64,000 nucleotides of DNA from Streptomyces atratus (GCF_900119365.1 NZ_FPJO01000011.1:186001-250000), one strand, 5' to 3'. Shown: positions 42,704 through 53,158, counted from the first letter of the stretch. Program-made: numbers and translations. Notes: generated by a model from the letters alone, not told the origin.

Positions 42704-44233
42704 TTACCGCACCCCGCGGCCCGCGTAGGCGCCGATGTTGGGGGCGCCGGGCTTCAGCACGTTGCCGAAGTAGTCCTTGCCGCCGTTGTTCTCGATGACG
42801 GCTCCGGCGGCGAGGGCGGGCGAGCCGGCGCCGAGCCGGAAGTCGGCCCGGAGCTTCGGGTCGGCCGTGACGCCGCCGGGGTTGGGGCGGGTCATGTCGA
42901 TGCCGTAGAAGGCGTTGTGGTCGAAGGAGAGCCCGGGGGTCGGGTTCTTGAAGGCGTAGCCGCCGGTGCCCTCGCTCACGAAGATGTTGTTGCGGATGGA
43001 CAGTTCGTGCTGGGTGGTGGCGGGGCTGCCGGCGTCGTCCTGGACGAGATAGCCGGGGATCTGCTCCTTGTTGTGGAAGGTGTTGTTGTAGATCTCGGTC
43101 CCGAGGATCGGGCCCCAGCAGTTCTGTACGAGGCGGGCACCGTCGTTGCTGCTGACGTTGTAGCGGGCGACCGTGCCGATGGTCTTGGCGCCACTGTACG
43201 GGCAGATCAGCAGGAAGCCGCCCTTGTTGTCGTGGCTGTAGTTGTACTGGAAGACGGTGTTCTGGGAGGCGCCGTCGGCGTCGAAGGACATCCCGTCGTG
43301 GGTGTTGCCGCCGCCCGAGACCTCGTTGTACTCGATGGTCGTGTCGTCGGTGTTGAAGGTCCAGATGCCCGCGTTGGCGGAGGGCGAGCGGAGCTGGAAG
43401 CCGTCGACCCGGTTGTGGTCGACGCGGGCGCCGCTGGTGGTGTCGAACTTCATGCCGTCGCCGGCCAGGGACTTCAGCGTGTTGTGGTGGATACGGACCC
43501 CGGTGCTGGGCGTCCACTCCCCCGGGTACACGTTCGGGTCCTGCTGCTGGCCGACCAGATCGCGCTTGGAGAAGGTCGACTTGAAGTAGATGCCCTCGCG
43601 GTCGACGTCCTCGATGCGGTTGTGCCCGATGTCCAGGCCGTCGTACCGGCTGGCCCTGGTCCTGCCCTCGACCGCGATGTGGATCGCGCTGGAGCCGGAG
43701 ACCGTCTTGTAGTCGCCGCCGCGCACATCGTGGATGTAGAGGCCGGAGATGTCGAAGCCGCGGGCGACGCCGTAGTCGGTGAGGCGGAGCCGGACGCCGT
43801 TGCGCTCGCTGCCGGGGTTGTCGGCGTTGGTGATCTCCAGCGCCTTGAGGTGCACGTACTGGGTGTTGGCGAGCAGGACGACGTCGTGGGCGCCCGCGCC
43901 GTCGAGCCTGGCGCGGGCCGGGTCGTTGCCGTAGTCGGCGATGGTGAACGGGGCACGGGCGGAGCCGGTGCCGGTGGGGGCGAGGGTGCCGGTGCAGGTG
44001 GCGCCGCGCTTGAAGAGGAGGCGGTCACCGGGGCCGTAGGTGTGCGCGTTGGCCTCGGCGAGCGAGGTCCAGGGGTGCTGCTTGCTGCCGGTGGCGCCGG
44101 CCGGGTCCGCGGCGCAGTCGACGTGGAAGGTACGGCCGGTGGGCGCGGCCTGTGCGGCGGTCTGGCTCGCGACGGTCAGGCCGCCTGCGGCGGTCAGGGC
44201 CGCGAGCGCCGCAGCGGTGACGCGATGTCTCAC
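42704..44233 (-). CDS. Secreted right-handed parallel beta-helix protein
   Basis: A 509-residue exported protein. The GTG at 44233 has GGAGGA at five bases and yields a clean signal peptide (MRHRVTAAALAALTAAGGL, cleaved near AQAA). The rest is repeated beta-helix coils typical of pectate lyase-like proteins: IHHNTLKSLAGDGMKF, VDHNRVDGF, IEYNEVSGGGN, FQYNYSHDN, IRNNIFVSEGTG. Such proteins degrade or bind polysaccharides. No unambiguous catalytic triad was recognised. It is divergent from a DeoR/LacI-type regulator and a sugar ABC transporter, so it probably works on the same carbohydrate. Confidence 0.85.
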   Translation of the reverse strand: MRHRVTAAALAALTAAGGLTVASQTAAQAAPTGRTFHVDCAADPAGATGSKQHPWTSLAEANAHTYGPGDRLLFKRGATCTGTLAPTGTGSARAPFTIADYGNDPARARLDGAGAHDVVLLANTQYVHLKALEITNADNPGSERNGVRLRLTDYGVARGFDISGLYIHDVRGGDYKTVSGSSAIHIAVEGRTRASRYDGLDIGHNRIEDVDREGIYFKSTFSKRDLVGQQQDPNVYPGEWTPSTGVRIHHNTLKSLAGDGMKFDTTSGARVDHNRVDGFQLRSPSANAGIWTFNTDDTTIEYNEVSGGGNTHDGMSFDADGASQNTVFQYNYSHDNKGGFLLICPYSGAKTIGTVARYNVSSNDGARLVQNCWGPILGTEIYNNTFHNKEQIPGYLVQDDAGSPATTQHELSIRNNIFVSEGTGGYAFKNPTPGLSFDHNAFYGIDMTRPNPGGVTADPKLRADFRLGAGSPALAAGAVIENNGGKDYFGNVLKPGAPNIGAYAGRGVR

Positions 44234-44321
44234 AATTCCTCCGTACGAACAGTCGAGGTCGGGACGGACAGTCGGGGTGGGGGCGGGACGAGTCCGCATC
44301 GCCGGAATCCTGGACTCGGGT

Positions 44322-44376
44322 TGATCGAACGTCAATGGATAGCGTTTGAATGATCGAAACTCCCATCGTTCGATCA
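44322..44376. promoter_or_regulatory. TGATCGAA operator cluster between beta-helix gene and regulator
   Basis: TGATCGAA occurs at 44322-44329 and 44351-44358, and its inverse TTCGATCA at 44369-44376. The last two form a perfect inverted repeat with a 10-base spacer. The same TTCGATCA occurs upstream of the ABC operon at 45711. It is a good candidate operator for the regulator encoded at 44455. Confidence 0.6.
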
Positions 44377-44454
44377 CGTTGGTCTAGGGTCGGACCACGG
44401 CCCCGGCACCGGCCGGACCGGGGCCGGGCCACACACTGCGAGGGGACTGCTGCC

Positions 44455-45546
44455 GTGCGCGAAAGTGCTGCTGAACGTCATGACCGCCTGCTCGGGCTGG
44501 TACGGGAACGGGGTTCGGCCCGGGTCTCGGATCTGGCCTCGCAGCTGGGCGTCTCGCCCGTCACGGCCCGCCGGGACGTGGAGGAGCTGGCCGGCCGCGG
44601 CCTCCTCGACCGGGTCCACGGATCGGTGTCCTGGCCGCAGGAGAGCGCCCCCGGCGCCGCCGCCGGGCCCGGCTCCACGAGCAGCGGCCTGGTCCTCGGC
44701 ATGCTCGCGCCCTCGTCGACCTACTACTTCGCCGAGGTCATCCGCGGCGCCCACGAGGCCGCCGCGAAGGCCGGCGCCAGGCTCATCCTGCGGATCTCCG
44801 ACTACCGGCCGCAGGAGGACCAGTCCCGCACCGAGGGGCTGCTCTCCGCGGGCGCCGAGGGGCTGCTGGTCGCGCCCGGCTGGCAGGACCCGGGCGACCC
44901 CGCCGCGTTCGGCGACTGGATCGCCTCGCTGCCCGTGCCGACCGTACTGCTGGAGCGCCGGCCCACCGCCGGCTCCCCGCTGGACGGCCTGGACCGGGTC
45001 TGCTCGGACCATGCCCACGGCGTGCTGCTGGCGGTCCGCCACCTGGTGGACCTCGGGCACGGGGCGCCGCTGCTGATGGCCCGCGCGGACTCCCCGACCG
45101 CCGTCGCGGTGCGGTCCGGGTACGCGGAGGCCCTGGCCGTGCTCGGGCTGCGCGCACCGCAGGACGTGATCGATTCCGTACCGGCCGAACTCGCCCCGGA
45201 CGCCTTCGAGCAGGCCGTGCAGGCGCTGCGCGAGGCGGTCCTGTCGGGGGTGGCGACGGCGGCGCTGATCCACAACGACGTGGACGCGATCCAGGTGGTG
45301 CAGCGCCTGGCCGAACTGGGCGTGCGGGTGCCGGAGGACCTGGCCCTGATCGCCTACGACGACGAGGTGGCGGCACTCGCGGACACACCGCTGACCGCGG
45401 TGGCGCCTCCCAAGCGCGAGGTGGGCCGGCACGCGACGGAACTGCTGGTGGAGCGGCTGGGCCGGAGCGGGGGCGCACCCCGGCGGCATCTGACGCTGCT
45501 GCCGCAGCTGAGGGTCAGGGACTCGTGCGGGGCGCGCCTGCCGTAG
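44455..45546 (+). CDS. DeoR-type HTH / LacI-type sugar-binding hybrid regulator
   Basis: A 363-residue repressor with a DeoR-style helix-turn-helix (RVSDLASQLGVSPVTARRDVEEL, about 22-44). A LacI/GalR periplasmic-binding-like domain follows (LVLGMLAPSSTYYFAEVIRG, LIAYDDEVAALADTPLTAV). This hybrid layout is common in Streptomyces sugar operons. It probably represses the adjacent beta-helix gene and the ABC transporter until a sugar binds. The start is GTG at 44455 with GAGGGG ten bases upstream. It shares the divergent region with the beta-helix gene, where TGATCGAA repeats lie. Confidence 0.9.
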   Translation: MRESAAERHDRLLGLVRERGSARVSDLASQLGVSPVTARRDVEELAGRGLLDRVHGSVSWPQESAPGAAAGPGSTSSGLVLGMLAPSSTYYFAEVIRGAHEAAAKAGARLILRISDYRPQEDQSRTEGLLSAGAEGLLVAPGWQDPGDPAAFGDWIASLPVPTVLLERRPTAGSPLDGLDRVCSDHAHGVLLAVRHLVDLGHGAPLLMARADSPTAVAVRSGYAEALAVLGLRAPQDVIDSVPAELAPDAFEQAVQALREAVLSGVATAALIHNDVDAIQVVQRLAELGVRVPEDLALIAYDDEVAALADTPLTAVAPPKREVGRHATELLVERLGRSGGAPRRHLTLLPQLRVRDSCGARLP

Positions 45547-45591
45547 GCGCGCGAGCAGCCCCGGGAGCGGGCGTTCCGGCGGCCCTCCCGC

Positions 45592-45668
45592 CCGGTTCTC
45601 GCGCTGTTCCCAGCCGGTTCTCGTCCGGTTCTCGCCCGGTTCTCGTCCAGTTCTCGTCCGGTTCCGCA
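45592..45668. repeat. 11-bp tandem repeat array upstream of the sugar ABC operon
   Basis: About seven consecutive 11-base units follow CCGGTTCTCGT. Those at 45614, 45625, 45636 and 45647 are nearly identical and the outer ones are degenerate. A period close to one helical turn would put all copies on the same face of the DNA. The array lies 25-100 bases before the probable promoter of the binding-protein gene. Confidence 0.75.
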
Positions 45669-45701
45669 GCGTACTCCGCCTGCTTCCGTACGTAACCTAT
45701 C

Positions 45702-45730
45702 TGATCTTTTTTCGATCAATCGATCTTTCG
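45702..45730. promoter_or_regulatory. Operator-like TTCGATCA site before the ABC operon
   Basis: TGATC (45702-45706) and GATCA (45714-45718) are inverted around a T-run. TTCGATCA (45711-45718) equals the motif in the regulator/beta-helix gap, and a further CGATCTTTCG follows. It lies 75-100 bases before the GTG of the binding-protein gene. Confidence 0.5.
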
Positions 45731-45804
45731 CTCTTGACTTCGGTCACAACTGGTCCAAGGATCACGGCCAACGCCAATGTCGCCGCCAGTTCAGGAGCCT
45801 CGCT

Positions 45805-47133
45805 GTGAGCCGCAGTACGAGCAGAACGTCCCTCGCCGTAGTCGGCACCGCCACCGCCCTCGCCCTTCTCACGGCCTGTGGCGGCAGCGGCGACGACGAT
45901 GCAGCCGCCGGAAGCGACGGCAAGCCCGTCAGCATCACCTTCTGGGGCTGGGCCAAGGGGTCCAAGGAGGTCGTTGACGCGTTCAACGCCTCGCACAAGA
46001 ACATCAAGGTGGTCTACGAGGAGATCCCGTCCGGCAACGCGGGCGGATACGCCAAGATCTCCAACGCGGTGAAGGCGGGCAACGCCCCCGACCTGGTCTC
46101 CATCGAGTACCCGCAGCTTCCGGAGTACGTCAGTCAGGGCGCGCTCCAGGACATCGGCCAGTACTTCACCGAGGACATCCGGAAGAAGCTGCTGCCGCAG
46201 GCGGTCGAGCTGACGACGCTCGGCGGCAAGAACTGGGCCGTTCCGTTCGACGCCTCGCCGCAGTCCTTCTACTACCGCAAGGACCTGTTCGAGAAGTACG
46301 GCGTCGAGGTCCCCAAGACCTGGGACGAGTTCCGCAAGGCCGCCGAGAAGATCAAGAAGGCCGACAAGAAGGCCCGGATCGGTACTTTCTTCCCCGATGA
46401 CCCGACCACCTTCCAGGCGATGGCCTGGCAGGCCGGCGCCCAGTGGTACAAGCCCGAGGGCGACACCTGGAAGGTCAGCACCGCCGACGCGGCCACCAAC
46501 AAGGTCGCCGACTACTGGCAGGGCCTGCTCGACGACGACCTGATCCGCTCCAACGCCTCGTTCAGCCCCGAGTGGACCAACTCCCTCAAGAACGGCGGCA
46601 CCGTCGGCTACCTCGGCGCCGCCTGGGGCGCGGGCGTCCTCAAGGGCACGCTGCCCGAGCAGAGCGGCAAGTGGGCCGTCGCCCCGATGCCCAGCTGGGA
46701 CGGCAAGCCGGCCAGCGGCATGCTCGGCGGCTCCACCTTCGCGGTGACCAAGACCAGCAAGAAGGCGAAGGCCGCTGTCGAGTTCGCCACCTGGATGTCG
46801 ACCACCGAGGAAGGCATCAAGGCCCGCATCGAGTCCGGCACTTCGAGCGCCTTCCCGGCCGCGTCGGCCCTGCGCCCGGTGGCCAAGAAGTCCTTCGACG
46901 CCGGCTTCTACGGCGGCGAGGACATCTACCAGGTGTTCGAGGGCGCCGCGACGTCGATCGGCCAGAACTGGAACTGGGGCCCGACGACCGGCACGACGAA
47001 CACCACCATGAAGGACCAGTTCGGCAAGGTCGCGAGCGGCGGCACCACCATCAAGGACGCCGTGAAGGCCGGGCACGACGCCACGGTCGCCGAGCTGAAG
47101 AAGCGCGGTCTGAAGGTCGAGGACGCAGGCTGA
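45805..47133 (+). CDS. Sugar ABC transporter substrate-binding lipoprotein
   Basis: A 442-residue family 1 extracellular solute-binding protein. The signal peptide ends in a lipobox (LALLTAC, lipidated Cys near residue 25), so it is anchored to the outer face of the membrane. The SBP fold begins with ITFWGWAKGSKEVVDAFN. It starts with GTG. Its stop overlaps the next ATG by one base. It should capture a mono- or oligosaccharide for the two permeases. The specific sugar is unknown, but the beta-helix protein nearby hints at a plant or microbial polysaccharide. Confidence 0.92.
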   Translation: MSRSTSRTSLAVVGTATALALLTACGGSGDDDAAAGSDGKPVSITFWGWAKGSKEVVDAFNASHKNIKVVYEEIPSGNAGGYAKISNAVKAGNAPDLVSIEYPQLPEYVSQGALQDIGQYFTEDIRKKLLPQAVELTTLGGKNWAVPFDASPQSFYYRKDLFEKYGVEVPKTWDEFRKAAEKIKKADKKARIGTFFPDDPTTFQAMAWQAGAQWYKPEGDTWKVSTADAATNKVADYWQGLLDDDLIRSNASFSPEWTNSLKNGGTVGYLGAAWGAGVLKGTLPEQSGKWAVAPMPSWDGKPASGMLGGSTFAVTKTSKKAKAAVEFATWMSTTEEGIKARIESGTSSAFPAASALRPVAKKSFDAGFYGGEDIYQVFEGAATSIGQNWNWGPTTGTTNTTMKDQFGKVASGGTTIKDAVKAGHDATVAELKKRGLKVEDAG

Positions 47134-48026
47134 TGAAGCGCGCCCGGACGACCAGAGCCGCCGCCATCCTGCTGGGGCCCTTCTTCGTACTGTTCACCGT
47201 GGCCATGGTGCTGCCGATCGGTTACGCGGTCTGGCTCAGCCTGTTCACCGAGAAGCAGTCCGGCCTGGGCTTCGGCGGCACCGAGACCGTCTTCAGCGGA
47301 CTCGACAACTACACGGCGGCCCTGGGCGACCGGGCGTTCCGCGAGGGCTTCGGCGTACTCCTCGGATACTGCCTGTTCTACATTCCGCTGCTGCTCGTCG
47401 GAGCCCTCGCCCTCGCCCTGCTGCTGGACTCCGCGCTGGCCCGCGCCCGCCGGTTCTTCCAGCTCGCGCTCTTCCTGCCGCACGCCGTGCCCGGCATCAT
47501 CGCCGCGCTGATCTGGGTGTACCTCTACACCCCGCAGCTCAGCCCGGTGGTCAGCGCCATGGAGTCCGGCGGAATCGGCTTCGACTTCTTCTCCCCCGAA
47601 GGCGCCCTTCCCTCCGTCGTCAACATCGCGCTGTGGGAGTGGCTCGGCTACAACATGGTGATCTTCTATGCCGCGTTGCAGGCCATCGACCGCTCCGTAC
47701 TCGAAGCGGCCACGGTCGACGGGGCCGGTGCCTGGCGCACCGCGCTCAGCATCAAGGTGCCGCTGATCCGCTCCTCCCTCGTGATGGTCGCGCTGTTCAC
47801 GGTCATCGGCTCGCTCCAGCTGTTCACCGAGCCACTGATCCTCAACAAGGGGACCGGCTCGGCCGTCTCCTCCACCTGGACGCCGAACATGTACGCGTAC
47901 ACCGCGGCCTTCGAGCGCAACGACTACGGTCTCGCCGCGGCCGCCTCCATCCTGCTGGCGCTCACGGCCGCGCTGCTGTCCTTCGTCGTCACCCGCTTCA
48001 CCGGCCGGAAGGGCAAGAAAGCATGA
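47133..48026 (+). CDS. Sugar ABC transporter permease (MalF/UgpA type)
   Basis: A 297-residue inner-membrane permease with six predicted helices. The ATPase-docking EAA loop reads EAATVDGAGAWRTALSIKVP (about residue 190-210). The ATG overlaps the stop of the binding-protein gene (TGATG) and its own stop overlaps the next ATG, so the three genes are translated as one coupled unit. No ATPase gene is present. In Streptomyces such systems use the shared ATPase MsiK encoded elsewhere. Confidence 0.92.
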   Translation: MKRARTTRAAAILLGPFFVLFTVAMVLPIGYAVWLSLFTEKQSGLGFGGTETVFSGLDNYTAALGDRAFREGFGVLLGYCLFYIPLLLVGALALALLLDSALARARRFFQLALFLPHAVPGIIAALIWVYLYTPQLSPVVSAMESGGIGFDFFSPEGALPSVVNIALWEWLGYNMVIFYAALQAIDRSVLEAATVDGAGAWRTALSIKVPLIRSSLVMVALFTVIGSLQLFTEPLILNKGTGSAVSSTWTPNMYAYTAAFERNDYGLAAAASILLALTAALLSFVVTRFTGRKGKKA

Positions 48027-48877
48027 ACTCCCCCGCCTCCCGCGGCCGCTGGATGTCGAAGACCGCCGTCAACGGCTTCCTCGTGCTCGCCGTCGTCTAC
48101 ATGCTCTTCCCCCTCGTCTGGCTGGTCACCGCCGCAACGAAGGACACCGGCGGTCTGCTCGCCGGCAACGCCTTCTCCTTCGAGGGCTTCAACCTCGGCC
48201 AGAACCTGTCCGACCTGGCCTCCTACGGCGACGGCATCTACTTCCGCTGGTACCTCAACAGCCTCATGTACGCGGGCGGCGGGGCGATCGTCTGCTCGCT
48301 GATCTGCGTCGCCGCGGGATACGCCTTCGACAAGTACGAATTCCGGGGCAAGGAAAAGCTCTTCGGCCTCGTGCTGATGGGTGTGCTCGTGCCCACCACG
48401 GCGCTCGCCCTGCCGATGTATCTCCTGGCCTCCAAGACCGGCCTGGTCAACACCTACTGGTCCGTGCTGATCCCGGTGCTGGTCAATCCGTTCGGCGTGT
48501 ATCTCGCGCGGGTGTTCAGCACCGGCTACATACCGAACGAGGCCCTGGAGGCCGCCCGTATCGACGGGGCCGGCGAGCTGCGCGTCTTCTGGTCCATCGG
48601 GCTGCGCATGGTCATGCCGGGCTTCGTGACGGTCTTCCTCTTCCAGTTCACCGCGATCTGGAACAACTTCTTCCTCCCCCTCGTGATGCTCTCGGACCGC
48701 AAGCTCTTCCCGCTGAGCCTCGGTCTGTACTCCTGGAACACCAACACCCACGGCGAGCCGAGCTTCTATCCGCTCGTCGTCACCGGCTCGCTCCTCGCCG
48801 TCATCCCCCTGATCGTCGCCTTCGTCTCGCTGCAGCGGCACTGGAAGGCCGGACTGACCGCCGGCAGCGTCAAGTGA
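48023..48877 (+). CDS. Sugar ABC transporter permease (MalG/UgpE type)
   Basis: A 284-residue permease, partner of the preceding one. Six helices are predicted and the EAA loop is EAARIDGAGELRVFWSIGLR (about 180-200). Its ATG shares four bases (ATGA) with the upstream stop. The segment TAIWNNFFLPLVMLSD is typical of MalG-like carbohydrate permeases. It probably forms a heterodimeric channel and relies on a shared ATPase encoded outside the window. Confidence 0.92.
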   Translation: MNSPASRGRWMSKTAVNGFLVLAVVYMLFPLVWLVTAATKDTGGLLAGNAFSFEGFNLGQNLSDLASYGDGIYFRWYLNSLMYAGGGAIVCSLICVAAGYAFDKYEFRGKEKLFGLVLMGVLVPTTALALPMYLLASKTGLVNTYWSVLIPVLVNPFGVYLARVFSTGYIPNEALEAARIDGAGELRVFWSIGLRMVMPGFVTVFLFQFTAIWNNFFLPLVMLSDRKLFPLSLGLYSWNTNTHGEPSFYPLVVTGSLLAVIPLIVAFVSLQRHWKAGLTAGSVK

Positions 48878-48913
48878 CTCTCACCGCGAGCCCTGAGGAG
48901 TACGAGTTCCACC

Positions 48914-49942
48914 ATGCCCCACGCCACTGACAACCGGCCGACGGCCCTGCTCGCGATGGGCCCCGGCATCTCCGACCGCCTCCTCGCCGACCGCCACCGC
49001 ACCCGGCTGGCCGAGCTCACCCGTACCGACCCGTACCTCGTCGGCCACGACCTGGCCGACCCGACGCCCGAGGTGGCCGCAGCCCTCGCCGAGGCCGAGG
49101 TGCTGTTCACCTGCTGGGGTGCGACACCGCTCACCGCCGGGGTACTGGCGGCCGCGCCCCGGCTGCGGGCCGTGGTGCACGCCGCGGGCTCCGTGAAGCA
49201 CCACATCACCGACGCCTGCTGGAAACGCGGCATCACCGTCACATCGGCGGCCGGGGCCAACGCCCTGCCGGTCGCCGAGTTCACCCTCGCCACGATCCTG
49301 TTCGCCGGCAAGCGGGTGCTGCACACCGCGCACCGCTACCGCGATCTGCGCGCCGACCACGACTGGCTCGCGGAGCTCGACGGGTCCGGCAACTACCGAC
49401 GTACGGTCGGCATCGTCGGCGCCTCCCGCATCGGCCGGCGCGTGATCGAGTTGCTGCGCCCCTTCGACCTGGACGTGCTGCTGTACGACCCGTACGTGGA
49501 CGGCCCGGAGGCGGCGCGGCTCGGGGTGCGCCTCACCTCGCTCGACGAGCTGTGCGCGAGCAGCTCCGTCGTCTCTGTGCACGCGCCCCAGCTCCCGGAG
49601 ACGCACCATCTGATCGGTGGGGCGCAGCTGTCCGCCATGGCGACCGGGACGACTCTGATCAACACGGCGCGGGGTTCGCTGATCGACGAGGAGGCGCTGG
49701 TGGCCGAGCTGACGACCGGCCGACTGCAAGCGGTGCTGGATGTGACGGACCCCGAACTCCCGCCCGCGCACTCGCCGTTGTACACCCTGCCCAATGTGCT
49801 GCTCACCCCGCATGTCGCGGGTTCGCTGGGCGACGAGCTGCACCGGATGGCCGACCAGGCGCTGGACGAACTGGAGCGCTTCGCGGCCGGTCTGCCCTTC
49901 GCGGACCCCGTGCACTCCGGGAGCCTGAGCCACTCCGCCTGA
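48914..49942 (+). CDS. D-2-hydroxyacid dehydrogenase family protein
   Basis: A 342-residue NAD-dependent dehydrogenase. The cofactor motif is VGIVGASRIGRRVIELL (about 160-176). The catalytic Arg lies in NTARGSLIDEEALV, the Glu in DVTDPELPP and the His in LTPHVAGS. This is the C-terminal organisation of phosphoglycerate- and glyoxylate-reductase-like enzymes. It follows the second permease by 36 bases, so it belongs to the sugar operon. It may reduce or oxidise a sugar-derived keto/hydroxy acid. The exact substrate is unknown. Confidence 0.9.
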   Translation: MPHATDNRPTALLAMGPGISDRLLADRHRTRLAELTRTDPYLVGHDLADPTPEVAAALAEAEVLFTCWGATPLTAGVLAAAPRLRAVVHAAGSVKHHITDACWKRGITVTSAAGANALPVAEFTLATILFAGKRVLHTAHRYRDLRADHDWLAELDGSGNYRRTVGIVGASRIGRRVIELLRPFDLDVLLYDPYVDGPEAARLGVRLTSLDELCASSSVVSVHAPQLPETHHLIGGAQLSAMATGTTLINTARGSLIDEEALVAELTTGRLQAVLDVTDPELPPAHSPLYTLPNVLLTPHVAGSLGDELHRMADQALDELERFAAGLPFADPVHSGSLSHSA

Positions 49943-50043
49943 GCCTTCGGACCACTTCGGGCCCGCTCGGCCCGAGCCGTCGGGAAGCCCGTGTCTCACT
50001 AAACTGGAAGCATCCCATCCGGAACGTGAGACCGGGAGATGCC

Positions 50044-50757
50044 ATGAGATTCGTACAAGTTATCGACTGCAAGACGGAGCGGTTCGAGGACCTGAACCGT
50101 CTCATGGACCGCTGGGCCGAGCAGACCCGGGGCACCCGGACCGCCACGCACAGCCTCGTCGGCAAGGACCGCTCCGACGGGTCCCACTACGTGGAGATCG
50201 TCGAATTCCCGTCGTACGAGGACGCGATGGCGAATTCCGGGCTGCCCGAGACCGAGCGGATCTTCCAGGAGATGGTGGCGCTCTGCGACGGCATGCCCAC
50301 CTTCACCGACCTCGACGTGGTCCGCGACGAGCAGCTGAACCAGGCGCAGGCCTGCCGCTTCTTCCACGAGATCGCCGTCGGCGGCCATCTCGACGCCATC
50401 GACGAGGTGTTCGCGGCCGACTACACCGACCATCACATCGCGAGGACGGAGCGGACCGTGGTCGGTTCCGGTCGGCTGCGCGCCCATGTCGCCCGCTGGC
50501 GTGCCGCCTTCGACTTCACCTTCGATCTGGACCGGCAGATCTGCGGGGGTGACGACGTCGTGACGCTGTGGACCTGGACCGGCACCCACAAGGGCGAGTT
50601 CCTGGGCATCGCCCCCACGGGCAGGCAGTGCGTCACGACCGGCACCACGATCTTCCGGTTCGAGGACGGCAGGATCAAGGAAGGCTGGTGGCACGAGGAC
50701 CTCATGGGCCTGATGCGCGAGCTCGGCGCCCTCGGCGGGAGCGCGGCACCCGCCTGA
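50044..50757 (+). CDS. ABM-like and SnoaL-like two-domain protein
   Basis: A 237-residue fusion. Residues 1-90 resemble dimeric alpha/beta-barrel proteins of the antibiotic-biosynthesis-monooxygenase type (MRFVQVIDCKTERFEDL, HYVEIVEFPSYEDAM). Residues 105-230 match the SnoaL/ester-cyclase-like fold (FFHEIAVGGHLDAIDEVFAADY, GEFLGIAPTGRQV-like turn, FEDGRIKEGWWHED). Each domain type is common but poorly defined biochemically. It ends at a strong terminator, convergent with groEL. Confidence 0.8.
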   Translation: MRFVQVIDCKTERFEDLNRLMDRWAEQTRGTRTATHSLVGKDRSDGSHYVEIVEFPSYEDAMANSGLPETERIFQEMVALCDGMPTFTDLDVVRDEQLNQAQACRFFHEIAVGGHLDAIDEVFAADYTDHHIARTERTVVGSGRLRAHVARWRAAFDFTFDLDRQICGGDDVVTLWTWTGTHKGEFLGIAPTGRQCVTTGTTIFRFEDGRIKEGWWHEDLMGLMRELGALGGSAAPA

Positions 50758-50764
50758 ACGCCCG

Positions 50765-50807
50765 AAGGCCCCCTGTCCCTCCGCCGAGCGGTGGGACAGG
50801 GGGCCTT
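50765..50807. terminator. Bidirectional terminator, groEL end
   Basis: AAGGCCCCCTGTCCC pairs perfectly (15 bp) with its complement, closing a 13-base loop. It lies 30 bases beyond the groEL stop on the minus strand and serves the convergent ABM-SnoaL gene too. Confidence 0.85.
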
Positions 50808-50837
50808 CTGTGGCTGTGCGCCCTGAGCGGCAGTGCG

Positions 50838-52463
<1,626 letters not shown>

Positions 52464-52561
52464 GGGAGCTGAGCTTTCCTCTCGAACGAACTGCGCCCCC
52501 GACCACCCGGCTGGTTATTCGCGGGGGCCAGGGGCGCAGAACAGAAGCAAACGTGGGTGAA

Positions 52562-52870
52562 TTACTTCTCGATGATCGCGAGCACGTCGCGAGCCGAGAG
52601 AACGAGGTACTCCTCGCCGTTGTACTTCACCTCGGTGCCGCCGTACTTGCTGTACAGCACGACGTCGCCGGTCTTGACGTCGAGCGGAAGGCGCTCGCCG
52701 TTCTCGAAGCGGCCCGGGCCCACGGCCAGGACGACGCCCTCCTGGGGCTTCTCCTTGGCGGTGTCCGGAATGACCAGGCCGGAGGCCGTGGTCTGCTCGG
52801 CGTCGAGCGGCTGGACCACAATGCGGTCCTCGAGCGGCTTGATCGCAACCTTGGAGCTGGCGGTCGACAC
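52562..52870 (-). CDS. groES: Co-chaperonin GroES
   Basis: A 102-residue lid of the GroEL chamber. The full family signature is there: IKPLEDRIVVQPLDAEQTTA at the start, the flexible mobile loop, VLAVGPG and VVLYSKYGGTEVK. The GTG at 52870, preceded by GGGGGAG, gives the expected length. It is the first gene of the groES-groEL1 operon. Two CIRCE operators lie about 105-180 bases upstream. Confidence 0.96.
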   Translation of the reverse strand: MSTASSKVAIKPLEDRIVVQPLDAEQTTASGLVIPDTAKEKPQEGVVLAVGPGRFENGERLPLDVKTGDVVLYSKYGGTEVKYNGEEYLVLSARDVLAIIEK

Positions 52871-52974
52871 GATCCGGTCTCCCCCTTCGGAGATCTCACG
52901 GGGTAACAGTCTTGGGGTGGCGACCAGGTCGATCCGTCGTCGCGGGTGCCGGACCTGCCAGTCGCGCAGTACTG

Positions 52975-53001
52975 CTGGCACTCTCCAGTGGTGAGTGCCA
53001 G
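52975..53001. promoter_or_regulatory. CIRCE operator 1 (HrcA site)
   Basis: CTGGCACTC, nine bases, then GAGTGCCAG. This matches the CIRCE layout bound by the heat-shock repressor HrcA. The symmetry extends two bases outward on each side. Confidence 0.9.
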
Positions 53002-53021
53002 CACCGAGACTATGACCGCGA

Positions 53022-53048
53022 TTAGCACTCGGTCAAGCGGAGTGCCAA
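53022..53048. promoter_or_regulatory. CIRCE operator 2 (HrcA site)
   Basis: TTAGCACTC, nine bases, then GAGTGCCAA: an almost canonical CIRCE element 47 bases from the first. Tandem CIRCE sites upstream of groES are typical of Streptomyces. Confidence 0.95.
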
Positions 53049-53112
53049 TTCAAGCGATCGTGGCGTCGCCGGTGCGCAGCTCCGGCGGCCCGGAAGACGA
53101 CGACCGGGGCAC

Positions 53113-53148
53113 GGTCCGGACAACGGTCCGGACAACGGTCCGGACAAC
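53113..53148. repeat. Three perfect 12-bp direct repeats
   Basis: GGTCCGGACAAC is repeated three times without a gap, with a degenerate fourth copy after. Each unit contains the palindrome GTCCGGAC. The 12-base period places the palindromes roughly one turn apart, just upstream of the plus-strand membrane-protein gene. Confidence 0.85.
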
Positions 53149-53158
53149 ATGGGGACAA

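Noticed and set aside
45592..45668. CRISPR array or origin iterons
   Set aside because: Units are contiguous 11-mers without spacers and no replication gene is near.
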